Of a stretch of 38,674 bases of DNA, positions 30,852 to 38,539 are shown piece by piece; positions within the stretch are counted from its first letter, which is position 1, and each line of letters starts with the position of its first letter. Below the pieces are notes generated by a model. That model was given only the letters and a program-made list of their open reading frames with translations. It did not search any database and had not been told where the DNA came from. This stretch comes from Patescibacteria group bacterium. GTDB taxonomy: Bacteria > Patescibacteriota > Minisyncoccia > Phycocordibacterales > JAKFXT01. Where the stretch lies: the NCBI GenBank assembly GCA_021731245.1, contig JAKFXT010000006.1, forward strand, positions 1-38,674, read 5' to 3'. The position numbers were made by a program, and so were the translations under genes.

Positions 30852-31484
30852 TTAAGAGAGTTTCATGGGCTTATCCTGTTCCCCCGGATTAAATATTTTA
30901 TAGTAAAGCTCTATGATTTCTTCTGTCCCGAGCTGCACCACCCTTACTCCAGTGCGAACTAGACCCTGTTCCACAACAGAGATTCTTTGCTCAAGTTGTG
31001 TTCTGTGTTCTTCAAATTGACCAGAAATCTCTTGAGGCGTCGGCTTTTTGTTTCCGCCAAAGAAATTACCCACAGAAGAACTTGTTAAAATTGGAGGGGT
31101 GTAAGGAATTACTATAAAAAAGCTTTTAGTCATAATGTTAGCGCTTTCGGTAAAGCTTTTTATAAACTCTATATATTCACGAGTTTGTATTTTAAGAAGA
31201 TCCACCACTTGTTCGCGGTATCGGTTCTCTAATAAAGAAAGATACGGTCTTATGTCTAATTTTCTAGATTGAATAAATATTTCCACAGGAAATTCGAGGG
31301 AGTTTAGAAAATTTTGAAATTGGAAAATTATAGAACTTTGCTCGTCCTGTGACTTAAGAGCGAAGTTTACAGAAGATGTTAAAAGTATAGCTCGCAGTCC
31401 CCCATCTTTAAGAACCACAACGCCATCGCGCACTTCTTTGATTGGGACGAAATCTTGCGTAGAGCCTGTTTGTTGTTGTGCCAT
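30852..31484 (-). CDS. Detached N-terminal domain of a VirB4/TraC-type ATPase
   Basis: The 210-residue protein contains DFVPIKEVRDGVVVLKDGGL, the strand SVNFALKSQDEQSSIIFQFQNFLNSLEFPVEIFIQSRKLD, and YREQVVDLLKIQTREYIEFIKSF ... KSFFIVIPY. This is the pattern of the N-terminal region of TraC/VirB4 proteins, ahead of the motor. No P-loop is present. It sits between the PrgI-like gene and the ATPase, so the family's usual single chain of about 800 residues is split in two here. This is a recurrent arrangement in Parcubacteria as far as I know. It probably forms the membrane-proximal part of the same complex. Confidence 0.8.
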   Translation of the reverse strand: MAQQQTGSTQDFVPIKEVRDGVVVLKDGGLRAILLTSSVNFALKSQDEQSSIIFQFQNFLNSLEFPVEIFIQSRKLDIRPYLSLLENRYREQVVDLLKIQTREYIEFIKSFTESANIMTKSFFIVIPYTPPILTSSSVGNFFGGNKKPTPQEISGQFEEHRTQLEQRISVVEQGLVRTGVRVVQLGTEEIIELYYKIFNPGEQDKPMKLS

Positions 31485-31489
31485 AAAGT

Positions 31490-32011
31490 TTAATTGTGCC
31501 CCTTGGCACCAATATCATAGTTTTTGGAGAACTCGACCCTCTCTTTTTCTTCCTCAGTAAAAGAAAGATTTGATTCTTTGTATTTAGAAAGCGGACTTGC
31601 GTCTACTTTTTCCTTAACATCCAAACTCCAAGCTAAATCCTTAAGACGGCTATCAGAAAGACGCGGGGCTAACAGAGTATCTATAGAAGGACCTTCGTCC
31701 GCGGCTTCTTTTTTATGCTCAATTTTTTTAGCTGTTTTTTTCCAAATATAAAGTTTGCTTTTTAACCAATAACCAATAGCAGCTTCTAATGTAAAAATAA
31801 AAGGCTTGTTATTTATTTTATAAAAAGCTAAAGCCGCAGAAAAGGCCACAAAAGGAACGGCTAACAGGATGGCTATAAATTTAAAAGGAATAAAAATATA
31901 AAAAACAACAGCAAGGCCAACGCCACCAGCAAGATAAATAAATTGTTTTAAAGTTAAAGGACCAAAAAGTTTGTCCTCAACCTCTATAAATTGTGGAACT
32001 TGGTACTGCAT
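31490..32011 (-). CDS. PrgI-family membrane protein
   Basis: The 173-residue protein opens YQVPQFIEVEDKLFGPLTLKQFIYLAGG, the PrgI signature. Two membrane segments follow (YLAGGVGLAVVFYIFIPFKF, IAILLAVPFVAFSAALAFY) with NNKPFIFTLEAAIGYWLKSKLYIWKK at their end. The C-terminal 80 residues are charged and cytoplasmic. PrgI proteins take the VirB3 position in Gram-positive type IV secretion systems and precede the VirB4 ATPase, exactly as here (5 bp to the next gene). It lies 2 bp after the helical-domain protein gene. Confidence 0.88.
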   Translation of the reverse strand: MQYQVPQFIEVEDKLFGPLTLKQFIYLAGGVGLAVVFYIFIPFKFIAILLAVPFVAFSAALAFYKINNKPFIFTLEAAIGYWLKSKLYIWKKTAKKIEHKKEAADEGPSIDTLLAPRLSDSRLKDLAWSLDVKEKVDASPLSKYKESNLSFTEEEKERVEFSKNYDIGAKGHN

Positions 32012-32013
32012 AT

Positions 32014-32916
32014 TTAAAAAGTTTCTCTGTAAGGGTCAGAGGTTTTATTTGAAGAAGAAGTTGCCCCAGTTGGCTGGCTTGTAACATTTACAGATTGTCT
32101 GGGTATACGAACAACACTATTTAACTTTTCTATTGAGGAAGTCGGCACTCCTGCGGGCTTGGGTATTTCTATAGAAGGGGGAAGTTTTTGAATTATCACA
32201 GGCGAAGGTAAGGGCACACTTATACCCTCGTGGTGCAAGGGCACACTCAGAGGGGTTGGTGTTGGAGGCGTTTTAATTTCAACTTTCTTTTGTGCCACCA
32301 AAACAGCTTCTTCCGCCAGTGATTTTTTAGGAGGAGTGAGGCTTCCTGCTAAAGGATTAATTTTCATTTTCTGTATCATTTCATTTCTTTGCTCCACGTA
32401 TTCTTTTGGATCACTGGTTTCCACATTTCTTTTTGGGCTATAATCGGCGCTTAATTTTTTCTCAACACTTTTTATCGGATCTTCAATTGCAGATAAAATA
32501 GCGTCGCGCGACATACTATTATAGTCGGCCTCATGAGGCATTGCTGGAGCTGGAGGGATAATTTCTGCTGCTTTAGGTGTAAAAGTTTGAACGGGACTCG
32601 GGGCGGGCTTATTATGTATAGACATTAAAGAAACTCTGATTGGTTTGAAAATTTTCTCATCAACTTCTTTTACTAAGCTGTTTCTAGCTACTTCTGGAAG
32701 GTTGAACAAAGAGCTAATTTTTTTGCCAAATTCATTTGGGTGAGTCATACCAAGCAAAACGAAACCGACTTCTTCAAAAAGCTGATCTAATTGATCAAGA
32801 TGTAAGCCACTGGTTTTACCAATTTCTTGCAACGACTTTGCAAAGTCCACGGAAGTTATGGCTTCCTTCAGCTCTTCGGGCAGTGTTTCAAATTTTCTTT
32901 GTAAATCGTTGTTCAT
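32014..32916 (-). CDS. Helical-domain protein of unknown function with disordered Pro-rich tail (paralogue 2)
   Basis: The start chosen is ATG at 32916 (MNNDLQRKFETLPEELKEAI). The ORF track's 33027 start would overlap the previous gene by 80 bp, and a TATAAT lies 9 nt before 32916. The first 100 residues form a compact helical domain (LPEELKEAITSVDFAKSLQE, IGKTSGLHLDQLDQLFEEVGF, EVDEKIFKPIRVSLMSIH) shared with the protein encoded just upstream. The remaining 200 residues are Pro/Ser/Lys-rich and look disordered; they include PTPTPLSVPLHHEGISVPLP, encoded by a dispersed DNA repeat. The function is unknown. Its position in the VirB-like operon suggests a cytoplasmic adaptor. Confidence 0.7.
   Translation of the reverse strand: MNNDLQRKFETLPEELKEAITSVDFAKSLQEIGKTSGLHLDQLDQLFEEVGFVLLGMTHPNEFGKKISSLFNLPEVARNSLVKEVDEKIFKPIRVSLMSIHNKPAPSPVQTFTPKAAEIIPPAPAMPHEADYNSMSRDAILSAIEDPIKSVEKKLSADYSPKRNVETSDPKEYVEQRNEMIQKMKINPLAGSLTPPKKSLAEEAVLVAQKKVEIKTPPTPTPLSVPLHHEGISVPLPSPVIIQKLPPSIEIPKPAGVPTSSIEKLNSVVRIPRQSVNVTSQPTGATSSSNKTSDPYRETF
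32207..32255. repeat. Dispersed palindromic element, copy A
   Basis: GGTAAGGGCACACTTATACC is followed by CTCGTGGTGC and a second AAGGGCACACT (32237-32247). CCCT/AGGG-type arms make it foldable. It is translated in frame as part of the Pro-rich tail of the helical-domain protein. Copy B is at 25364-25417, and the half GCAAGGGCACACT plus the following GGTTGGTGTTGG recurs in the left-edge array. Confidence 0.65.
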
Positions 32917-32947
32917 ACTTTTTATATTATACGACGTTTCTAAAAAA

Positions 32948-33352
32948 TTATTTATTACTTCGTGCAAAAAGAACGCTTCCAATGGTTTTTTCTGCAGGCG
33001 GCCTGGTTGTCGGAGTTTCTGATGCAATCTTCTGGTAATTGTTTTGTGCTATTGCCAATAAGTCCCTGACTGGCCAAAAGATAGCCTTGTCTATTTCCCC
33101 AGCAATTTTCTGGGCTTTTAGACCCTCTATTTCGAAAGTTCTAAGTTTTTGGGAGAGACTTTCCACCCTCTCAATTCCAAGAAGAACATATAAAACAGCA
33201 ATCTCTGTTTTATCAATCTGGACTTGAGAGAGAGCGTTGTTTTTTCCAATACCGCGAGTGTCATCAATTGTTTTTATTGATGTGATAACCTCTTGCAATT
33301 CCTCCGGCACATTTCGGAAGGCCCTCCTTAATTGTTGTTGAGATGGATTCAT
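32948..33352 (-). CDS. Helical-domain protein of unknown function (paralogue 1)
   Basis: The 134-residue protein matches the N-terminal domain of the gene after it: FRNVPEELQEVITSIKTIDD against FETLPEELKEAITSVDFAKS, then IGKNNALSQVQIDKTEIAVLYVLLGIE, and AGEIDKAIFWPVRDLLAIA against KEVDEKIFKPIRVSLMSIH. It is predicted all-helical with no signal or membrane segment, ending in a short polar tail. The pair looks like a tandem duplication that later diverged, one copy gaining a long disordered tail. I do not know a characterised homologue. It lies 3 bp after the VirB6-like gene. Confidence 0.7.
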   Translation of the reverse strand: MNPSQQQLRRAFRNVPEELQEVITSIKTIDDTRGIGKNNALSQVQIDKTEIAVLYVLLGIERVESLSQKLRTFEIEGLKAQKIAGEIDKAIFWPVRDLLAIAQNNYQKIASETPTTRPPAEKTIGSVLFARSNK

Positions 33353-33355
33353 AAA

Positions 33356-35767
33356 TTATGAGAATATTTGTCTGCCTCCTCCAGAATCAAACCACTTAGC
33401 CGTGTTCTCAGCGATAGAGTCTGCGGGCCGACCTACCTGTAGGGATCTGTTTCTAATAGATTCTTTTATTAAAGCTATGTCTGACGGCCTTAGATTTTCA
33501 GCTGCGTCGGCTAACTGTCTTGCTGAAACATAATCCTTGAACGTGTTCGAACCAGAACCTGTGGTCATTTCTTTTATATCCATTCTGGCTATTTCTTCCC
33601 CTACCATATTTCCTAGAATACTTTTTGCTTGATCAGGATTATATTGAAGAGCCGAAACAAAATGCTCCTCTCTCTTTTTCTTAAATTTATCTTTGTTAAG
33701 AGAAGAAATTTCTTTGCTATCTAACAAACTCTTTGTTTGTTTGCGAGAAAGATTTTCAACAAACTCTTGAATTTCAAATATATCATCAGAAATAATTTCC
33801 AACTCTTCAGCCCCTGTCTTTCTAAGATTTTTTACCGCATTCTCATATTCAGAGGAGCCTTTAGCTTTTGTTTTAATTATTACTAGATCATCTCGAAGTT
33901 TTTGTTCTCGAAGCTTGGTAATTTTTTCTTTTTCTTGAGGTGTTAGTCCAGCCTTTTTCTTTATAGCTTTGATGGCCGCTGGTGAAAGAGTCTCAATAAT
34001 TTCTTTTTGATCACCAATGTTTTTGAACCATTGTGTGGCAGTAGACATCATTTGGACCTGTTCTTCCTCAGAAAGCTTTGAAAGATTTTCTTTTAAGCGC
34101 GCTTTTGCCGTTTCTGCCGCAAGGGCTGGAGGTGTGCCAGCAACAGCTCCTGCCCCAGCACGCATATCTTTTATATCTTTTTCAATTTCAAGCTTCCTTT
34201 TATTACTGTCAAGGGCTTCAACAGATTCCTCGTCCCGCTGGAATACTTTGTCACGAAGAGTGCGGAACTTTTGTCTCTGTTCTATAAAACCACCCTCAAC
34301 TCCAGTTCCGAGACCAGCCCCTTGTAGTCCAGCTCCAACTAAGGTGGAAGCGCGAGCGTCAAAGCTCGAACTCGCCACTCCCTTAAAGCCTTTCTGTACA
34401 GCTAGGCCTAGACGATTTGTTTTAAGAGCGTTTATATTTGATAGTCCGCTAGCCATTCTTCCTACTGTCTGTCTCCCAGCAAATCCAGCTGCGCCAAAGG
34501 TCATTCCGCCCGCCACTTTTCTAGACCACTTATCAGCAACTCCTAAGACTGATCCACCGGCGGAGCCGCTAAAGCTTTTGGAAATGACAAGGGAGCCAAT
34601 TAACATTGCTATAAGAATTCCAAAATTTACTAATACCGCCATGGAATCTTTGCCGGTTTCGCTTATTGCGCTAAAGAATCCACCGGAGGTCTGACCGTTT
34701 CTGTTTATCGCATTTATAAAGGCCGGATTATTAACTATAGAAGCAACAATCCAAAGAAGAGCCATTATTGTTGGTGCAAAAATAGCCTCCCTTATTAGAG
34801 ACTCTTTCCACATAGACCAAACTTTCGAAAGTCCAGAAATAACCGTTCCTAGCAGGGCGATGGGAGACAGCATCATCAAGAAAAGTAAAACTACAAAACG
34901 AATTACAAACAGAATTCCTATGGCCAGAAAACAAAAAGAAAGAATAATGCCAAATATAAGCCCAAAAAAACCAATCAGAAGAATATTACTGCCCCTAAAT
35001 CCTCTCGCTTCGTTGGTCACTCCGTTAGTGCTGTCAGAAGAATAAATAGTGGTGAGACGTGAAGCGTTCATAAAAACCCAAGAGAAACCGTTACTTGAAG
35101 TGCTGGGGCCTTTGCTTATAGAGTTGTAAAATTGAATTGCTAAAATATTTGAGGCGTCTACCACAACCTTTGTAAAGAACATACTGAAGTTTATAAGTAG
35201 AGCAACTATTATTAATTGGACGAGCATTTTTTTAGTCTCACCGCTTGAGGCACCAACAATGGTCATTATTGCGATATAAATAAGAATAAAAATGAAAAAC
35301 ATGTTAGCGAGATCGCGAAAAGTTTTCCATCCAGCAGTGATAACTCCAACTTCATTAATAAATTTAGACATTTGCAATACCGTAATGTCGATTGAAAAGT
35401 TTAAAAATGTTCCTGTAATTCCTACGAAAGCCCCCCCTATTATTAAAAGAACATTACCTGTACAGTCAAAAATACTAAAGCCTGTTGTCCAGTCCCAAGA
35501 ACATAGTCCAGGTGGACTATTCTTATTTGTTTCTTTGTTTGCTTTTTGAGCTGCGGCTGATTCTGCTACAGCTGTTTCTGTCGACACATATTCTCCCCTA
35601 TTTAAATCATATATTTGTCCCGCAGGTTCTGTTGTGGACTCGTCACCAATCGGTTGATTAGTGTTTGGGTCAAGTAGGCCTGTTTGCGCTTGCGCGGGTA
35701 AAATAAATCCAAAAACACTTTGGAGAATTATTGTAGAAACGATAATGTAATTAATAATTTTTTTCAT
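33356..35767 (-). CDS. VirB6/TrbL-like polytopic membrane protein with long cytoplasmic tail
   Basis: The 803-residue protein has a signal peptide (IINYIIVSTIILQSVFGFILPAQAQ). About seven or eight membrane segments follow between residues 100 and 440, such as VLLIIGGAFVGITGTFLNFSI, MFFIFILIYIAIMTIVGASSG, LLIGFFGLIFGIILSFCFLAIGILFVIRFVVLLFLMMLSPIALLG and SMAVLVNFGILIAMLIGSLVI. The Gly/Ala-rich stretch and the last 300 residues are charged, helical and probably cytoplasmic. The topology matches VirB6/TrbL channel proteins, but the tail is unusually long. It is 3 bp from each flanking gene, firmly inside the operon. Confidence 0.75.
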   Translation of the reverse strand: MKKIINYIIVSTIILQSVFGFILPAQAQTGLLDPNTNQPIGDESTTEPAGQIYDLNRGEYVSTETAVAESAAAQKANKETNKNSPPGLCSWDWTTGFSIFDCTGNVLLIIGGAFVGITGTFLNFSIDITVLQMSKFINEVGVITAGWKTFRDLANMFFIFILIYIAIMTIVGASSGETKKMLVQLIIVALLINFSMFFTKVVVDASNILAIQFYNSISKGPSTSSNGFSWVFMNASRLTTIYSSDSTNGVTNEARGFRGSNILLIGFFGLIFGIILSFCFLAIGILFVIRFVVLLFLMMLSPIALLGTVISGLSKVWSMWKESLIREAIFAPTIMALLWIVASIVNNPAFINAINRNGQTSGGFFSAISETGKDSMAVLVNFGILIAMLIGSLVISKSFSGSAGGSVLGVADKWSRKVAGGMTFGAAGFAGRQTVGRMASGLSNINALKTNRLGLAVQKGFKGVASSSFDARASTLVGAGLQGAGLGTGVEGGFIEQRQKFRTLRDKVFQRDEESVEALDSNKRKLEIEKDIKDMRAGAGAVAGTPPALAAETAKARLKENLSKLSEEEQVQMMSTATQWFKNIGDQKEIIETLSPAAIKAIKKKAGLTPQEKEKITKLREQKLRDDLVIIKTKAKGSSEYENAVKNLRKTGAEELEIISDDIFEIQEFVENLSRKQTKSLLDSKEISSLNKDKFKKKREEHFVSALQYNPDQAKSILGNMVGEEIARMDIKEMTTGSGSNTFKDYVSARQLADAAENLRPSDIALIKESIRNRSLQVGRPADSIAENTAKWFDSGGGRQIFS

Positions 35768-35770
35768 ATA

Positions 35771-37429
35771 TTAAATACCGGCACCCCCCTCTGTACTGCC
35801 ACCACTATTGATATTTGGAGGATTAAGACAAAGATTCAAATCTCTAGCGATTTGCTCATCGATAGTTCTAAGTTGTTCTGGTAGATCATAATCTCTTTCA
35901 AATTCCGCTTGTATAACATCTCCTTGGTTATGCACTTGAGAAATTAAGTTTGCAAACTCATTTACGAGAGAACGAAAACTGTCTCTTCTCTCGTATGGCA
36001 GAGCGTCTATCCTGTCTCCCAATGAATTTAAATTGTTTATATTGTTTTCGGCTATAGAAATGTCTCTTTGCATGGGTGTTTTGAAGAGAAGTATTCGTGT
36101 CAATTGAGGGGTTGTTATGGGAGTGGTTGTTGCTGATTCTCGCAAACATATCGCAAGATCTCTTTCTTTTTGGGCGGATACCTCTACACGAGCGATGGAT
36201 TGATTTTTAGTTAGAATATAATTATTTTCAGCATTTAAATTAGAGTTTATTTGAGAAACAGTGTCATTTTTAGTGCTTTGAAAGGCCTGTCTGTTTTCCT
36301 GTTCTACTTGGGATTCATAATCATTCACATATCCACCCCCACCTCCTCCTGCACCAAACAAACCACTGTCTCCCAAAACATTGGTAACTAAGCCATATAA
36401 AACAGCACCAAGGACCTCACTTATTTCATCCGCTGCAATAAGTTCATTTACTCCTGCACCAAGAGAGCTGTTTATTTGATCAGCAATAACGCTTCCTGGG
36501 GTATAAACATCACATTTTTGATAATAGATTTGTCCTTGCCCCGCGTCTAATTGTTGACCTGGGGTTATTTCAAATCCAGCCATTTGGTTTGCTGTTAGCG
36601 TGACACTTCTACCCTGAACACCAGATTCATTATTAAATTCGTATGTAGCACGCAACTCTTCTGCCTGCCTATTTCTTTCTTTACAGCTCGGGTCTTCCCA
36701 AGAGAAAAATCCACCACCCCAATTTAAAAGATTGAGTTCGCGTTGCTTGTCGGTTGTGATGGCTGCATCAACTTGTAAATTAAATAAGGCATATGCGCCG
36801 TACGGATTATTTTCTGGCTGTGTCGCCATTACATTCCAGGCGTTCCATCCACCAAGGGAGCCAAGTTCATTATTAACACCATTAATAAATCCTTCGTAAT
36901 TCCCAATAACTTGAGTCAAAGTACATTGCGCTCTTTGTGTGAATGAACGATTGTAAATTAGCGCACGTTTAAGTTGAAGCCGAAACGGGCTACACATCCA
37001 CTGCAATCCGGCATTATTGTAAATAATATTTCCTATAGCTTGATCAGCCACATTTGCAAAAAATTGTGTCGGGTCTTGTATAAAAGATGGATTTCCTTGA
37101 AATCCAGTTGCTGCCCACTTGATAATGCTTTGAGTTATATTGCGCAAAATCGTACGCGCAATCATTTTGAACATTGGGTCTAAAATATATTCCTTTACTG
37201 AAAGGGAGGTAACCTCTTTTCCTATTATTGAACTAGAAATTGTGCTTATTGTGCTCACAATGCCGTTATTGTAAATATTTAGTCCCGCGTTGGTCGCGTC
37301 AATTACTGGTTCATCAGCCTGTATTTTCTTAGCAGGAAGAACTGGAGAAAACAAAAATGCTAAAATCACAAATGTATAAATAATCTTAAATATCAACCAT
37401 TTTTGTTTTTGTGGGGTAAAAATACTCAT
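35771..37429 (-). CDS. Large exported protein of the secretion cluster, function unknown
   Basis: The 552-residue protein has an N-terminal signal or anchor (WLIFKIIYTFVILAFLFSPVLPAKK). It then has amphipathic and hydrophobic patches (GLNIYNNGIVSTISTISSSIIG, FKMIARTILRNITQSIIKWA), a Cys-containing central region (WMCSPFRLQLKRALIYNRSF, CTLTQVIGNYEGFINGVNNE), a Gly-run GAGGGGGGYVND and a C-terminal coiled-coil-like part (NINNLNSLGDRIDALPYERRDSF). I do not recognise a family. Overlap of 4 bp with the preceding gene and 3 bp to the VirB6-like gene show co-expression. The position parallels VirB5-like or pore-associated periplasmic components, but there is no direct evidence. Confidence 0.6.
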   Translation of the reverse strand: MSIFTPQKQKWLIFKIIYTFVILAFLFSPVLPAKKIQADEPVIDATNAGLNIYNNGIVSTISTISSSIIGKEVTSLSVKEYILDPMFKMIARTILRNITQSIIKWAATGFQGNPSFIQDPTQFFANVADQAIGNIIYNNAGLQWMCSPFRLQLKRALIYNRSFTQRAQCTLTQVIGNYEGFINGVNNELGSLGGWNAWNVMATQPENNPYGAYALFNLQVDAAITTDKQRELNLLNWGGGFFSWEDPSCKERNRQAEELRATYEFNNESGVQGRSVTLTANQMAGFEITPGQQLDAGQGQIYYQKCDVYTPGSVIADQINSSLGAGVNELIAADEISEVLGAVLYGLVTNVLGDSGLFGAGGGGGGYVNDYESQVEQENRQAFQSTKNDTVSQINSNLNAENNYILTKNQSIARVEVSAQKERDLAICLRESATTTPITTPQLTRILLFKTPMQRDISIAENNINNLNSLGDRIDALPYERRDSFRSLVNEFANLISQVHNQGDVIQAEFERDYDLPEQLRTIDEQIARDLNLCLNPPNINSGGSTEGGAGI

Positions 37430-38487
37430 TGTTGTTTGCTTTTTAGTTCTACTATGTCGGCAAAATTGGCATAGTAATAACCACTGTCTTTTATAGGCTC
37501 ATAAATAATGTTATTTCTTTGGAAAAGACTACGAGCATCAATAAAAGCTTTATGAAGCTCGGTAATTATTTCTGGATATTTTCCAAATGTGGCAAGTGTG
37601 GTTACAGGGTCTTTGAAAACATTTTGAGCTGATTTAAGAGAGGAAATAATTTTTTCTATAGCATTCAATAAATCTAAATGAGTGGAGACGGCTTTTTCTG
37701 GTACAGAAATCTTCAGCATCTGCTCTTTCGTGGAAGTGTAGCCGTTTATGATCGGATCAAGTTGTTTTAAAACATTTTCATCTTCTTGTTCTAGAGCTTT
37801 TTGAATAATTTCCAACTCACTTTCTTTCCATGTAGCTGTATTTTTTATAATACTTCCCATTTTATCCCCGTAATTTTTTAAAGTTTCCGTGCCATTCTCT
37901 GTCTTAACATTTTTTTCTATTATTAAATCTCCTTCTCCATAGAGACGGAACAAACCTATTGTTTTTGTTTGAGACAAAACCGAAGAAGCTATTTGTTGTT
38001 GCAGAGTAGAATCAATTTCTTTGCCACTTTGTTTGGCAGCTACATACTTACTAAAGAAATCTCGCGCCACAATATCTGTAGCTGTTAATTTCTCCGTATC
38101 TTTGATTGTTGCACCATCACTTGTGTCAGTCAGTATATTTAAGGTGTCATTTGGCCCCTTAATTTTTGGATCTCTATTTTTCTCTATTTCTTCGCCATCC
38201 GTTGTGCCGTCACCGTCCGTATCAGCATTTTCCGCATCAGTTTGCCAGAGTATTTCTTCCCAATTTTTTAATCCATCATTGTCACCGTCCATTGAGTTGG
38301 CTTTTTCAAATGAAAGTCGCTCTATCTCACTACTTGCAATAAGTGAGGGGCTGTCAGCGATTAAAACAGAAGGATTTTTTGACATAGAAAGTGCTTTGGC
38401 TCCCCAAACTAAGGCAATAACAAAAACCAGCGACCCCAACACGGCCGAAAAGCGTCTGCTAGGCAGTATTTTTGCAAAGTTTGTCAT
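37426..38487 (-). CDS. Membrane-anchored protein with thrombospondin type 3/EF-hand-like calcium sites
   Basis: The 353-residue protein has an N-terminal anchor (VLGSLVFVIALVWGAKALS). Between residues about 65 and 110 it has DGDNDGLKNWEEILWQTDAENADTDGDGTTDGEEIEKNRDP (cited in parts), two DxDxDG calcium loops of the thrombospondin type 3 kind. The remaining 240 residues are helical and probably outside the membrane. It is the first gene of the minus-strand cluster. Proteins of this make-up often head such clusters in CPR genomes. A calcium-dependent surface or scaffold role is an inference. Confidence 0.7.
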   Translation of the reverse strand: MTNFAKILPSRRFSAVLGSLVFVIALVWGAKALSMSKNPSVLIADSPSLIASSEIERLSFEKANSMDGDNDGLKNWEEILWQTDAENADTDGDGTTDGEEIEKNRDPKIKGPNDTLNILTDTSDGATIKDTEKLTATDIVARDFFSKYVAAKQSGKEIDSTLQQQIASSVLSQTKTIGLFRLYGEGDLIIEKNVKTENGTETLKNYGDKMGSIIKNTATWKESELEIIQKALEQEDENVLKQLDPIINGYTSTKEQMLKISVPEKAVSTHLDLLNAIEKIISSLKSAQNVFKDPVTTLATFGKYPEIITELHKAFIDARSLFQRNNIIYEPIKDSGYYYANFADIVELKSKQQ

Positions 38488-38501
38488 CTTTGCCTTTAAA
38501 A

Positions 38502-38539
38502 ATTATATCAGACAAATGTCTTTTAAATTTTAAAAGACA
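38502..38539 (-). promoter_or_regulatory. Promoter of the secretion operon with a palindromic operator over the -35
   Basis: On the minus strand an extended -10 TGATATAAT (complement of 38502-38510) precedes the first gene by 14 nt. The arms TGTCTTTTAA (38517-38526) and TTAAAAGACA (38530-38539) form a perfect 10-bp palindrome with a 3-nt centre. With a 17-bp spacer the -35 hexamer falls at 38525-38530, the middle of the palindrome. The sequence there is not a good -35, which fits an extended -10 promoter under repressor or activator control. Confidence 0.55.

Noticed and set aside
34017-34694. 225-residue plus-strand ORF
   Set aside because: It is antisense to the VirB6-like gene; composition reflects the opposite frame, and the minus-strand gene is well supported by operon context.
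38021-38533. 170-residue plus-strand ORF
   Set aside because: Antisense to the thrombospondin-type-3 protein gene; Ser-rich composition is the complement of the Asp/Glu-rich sense frame.
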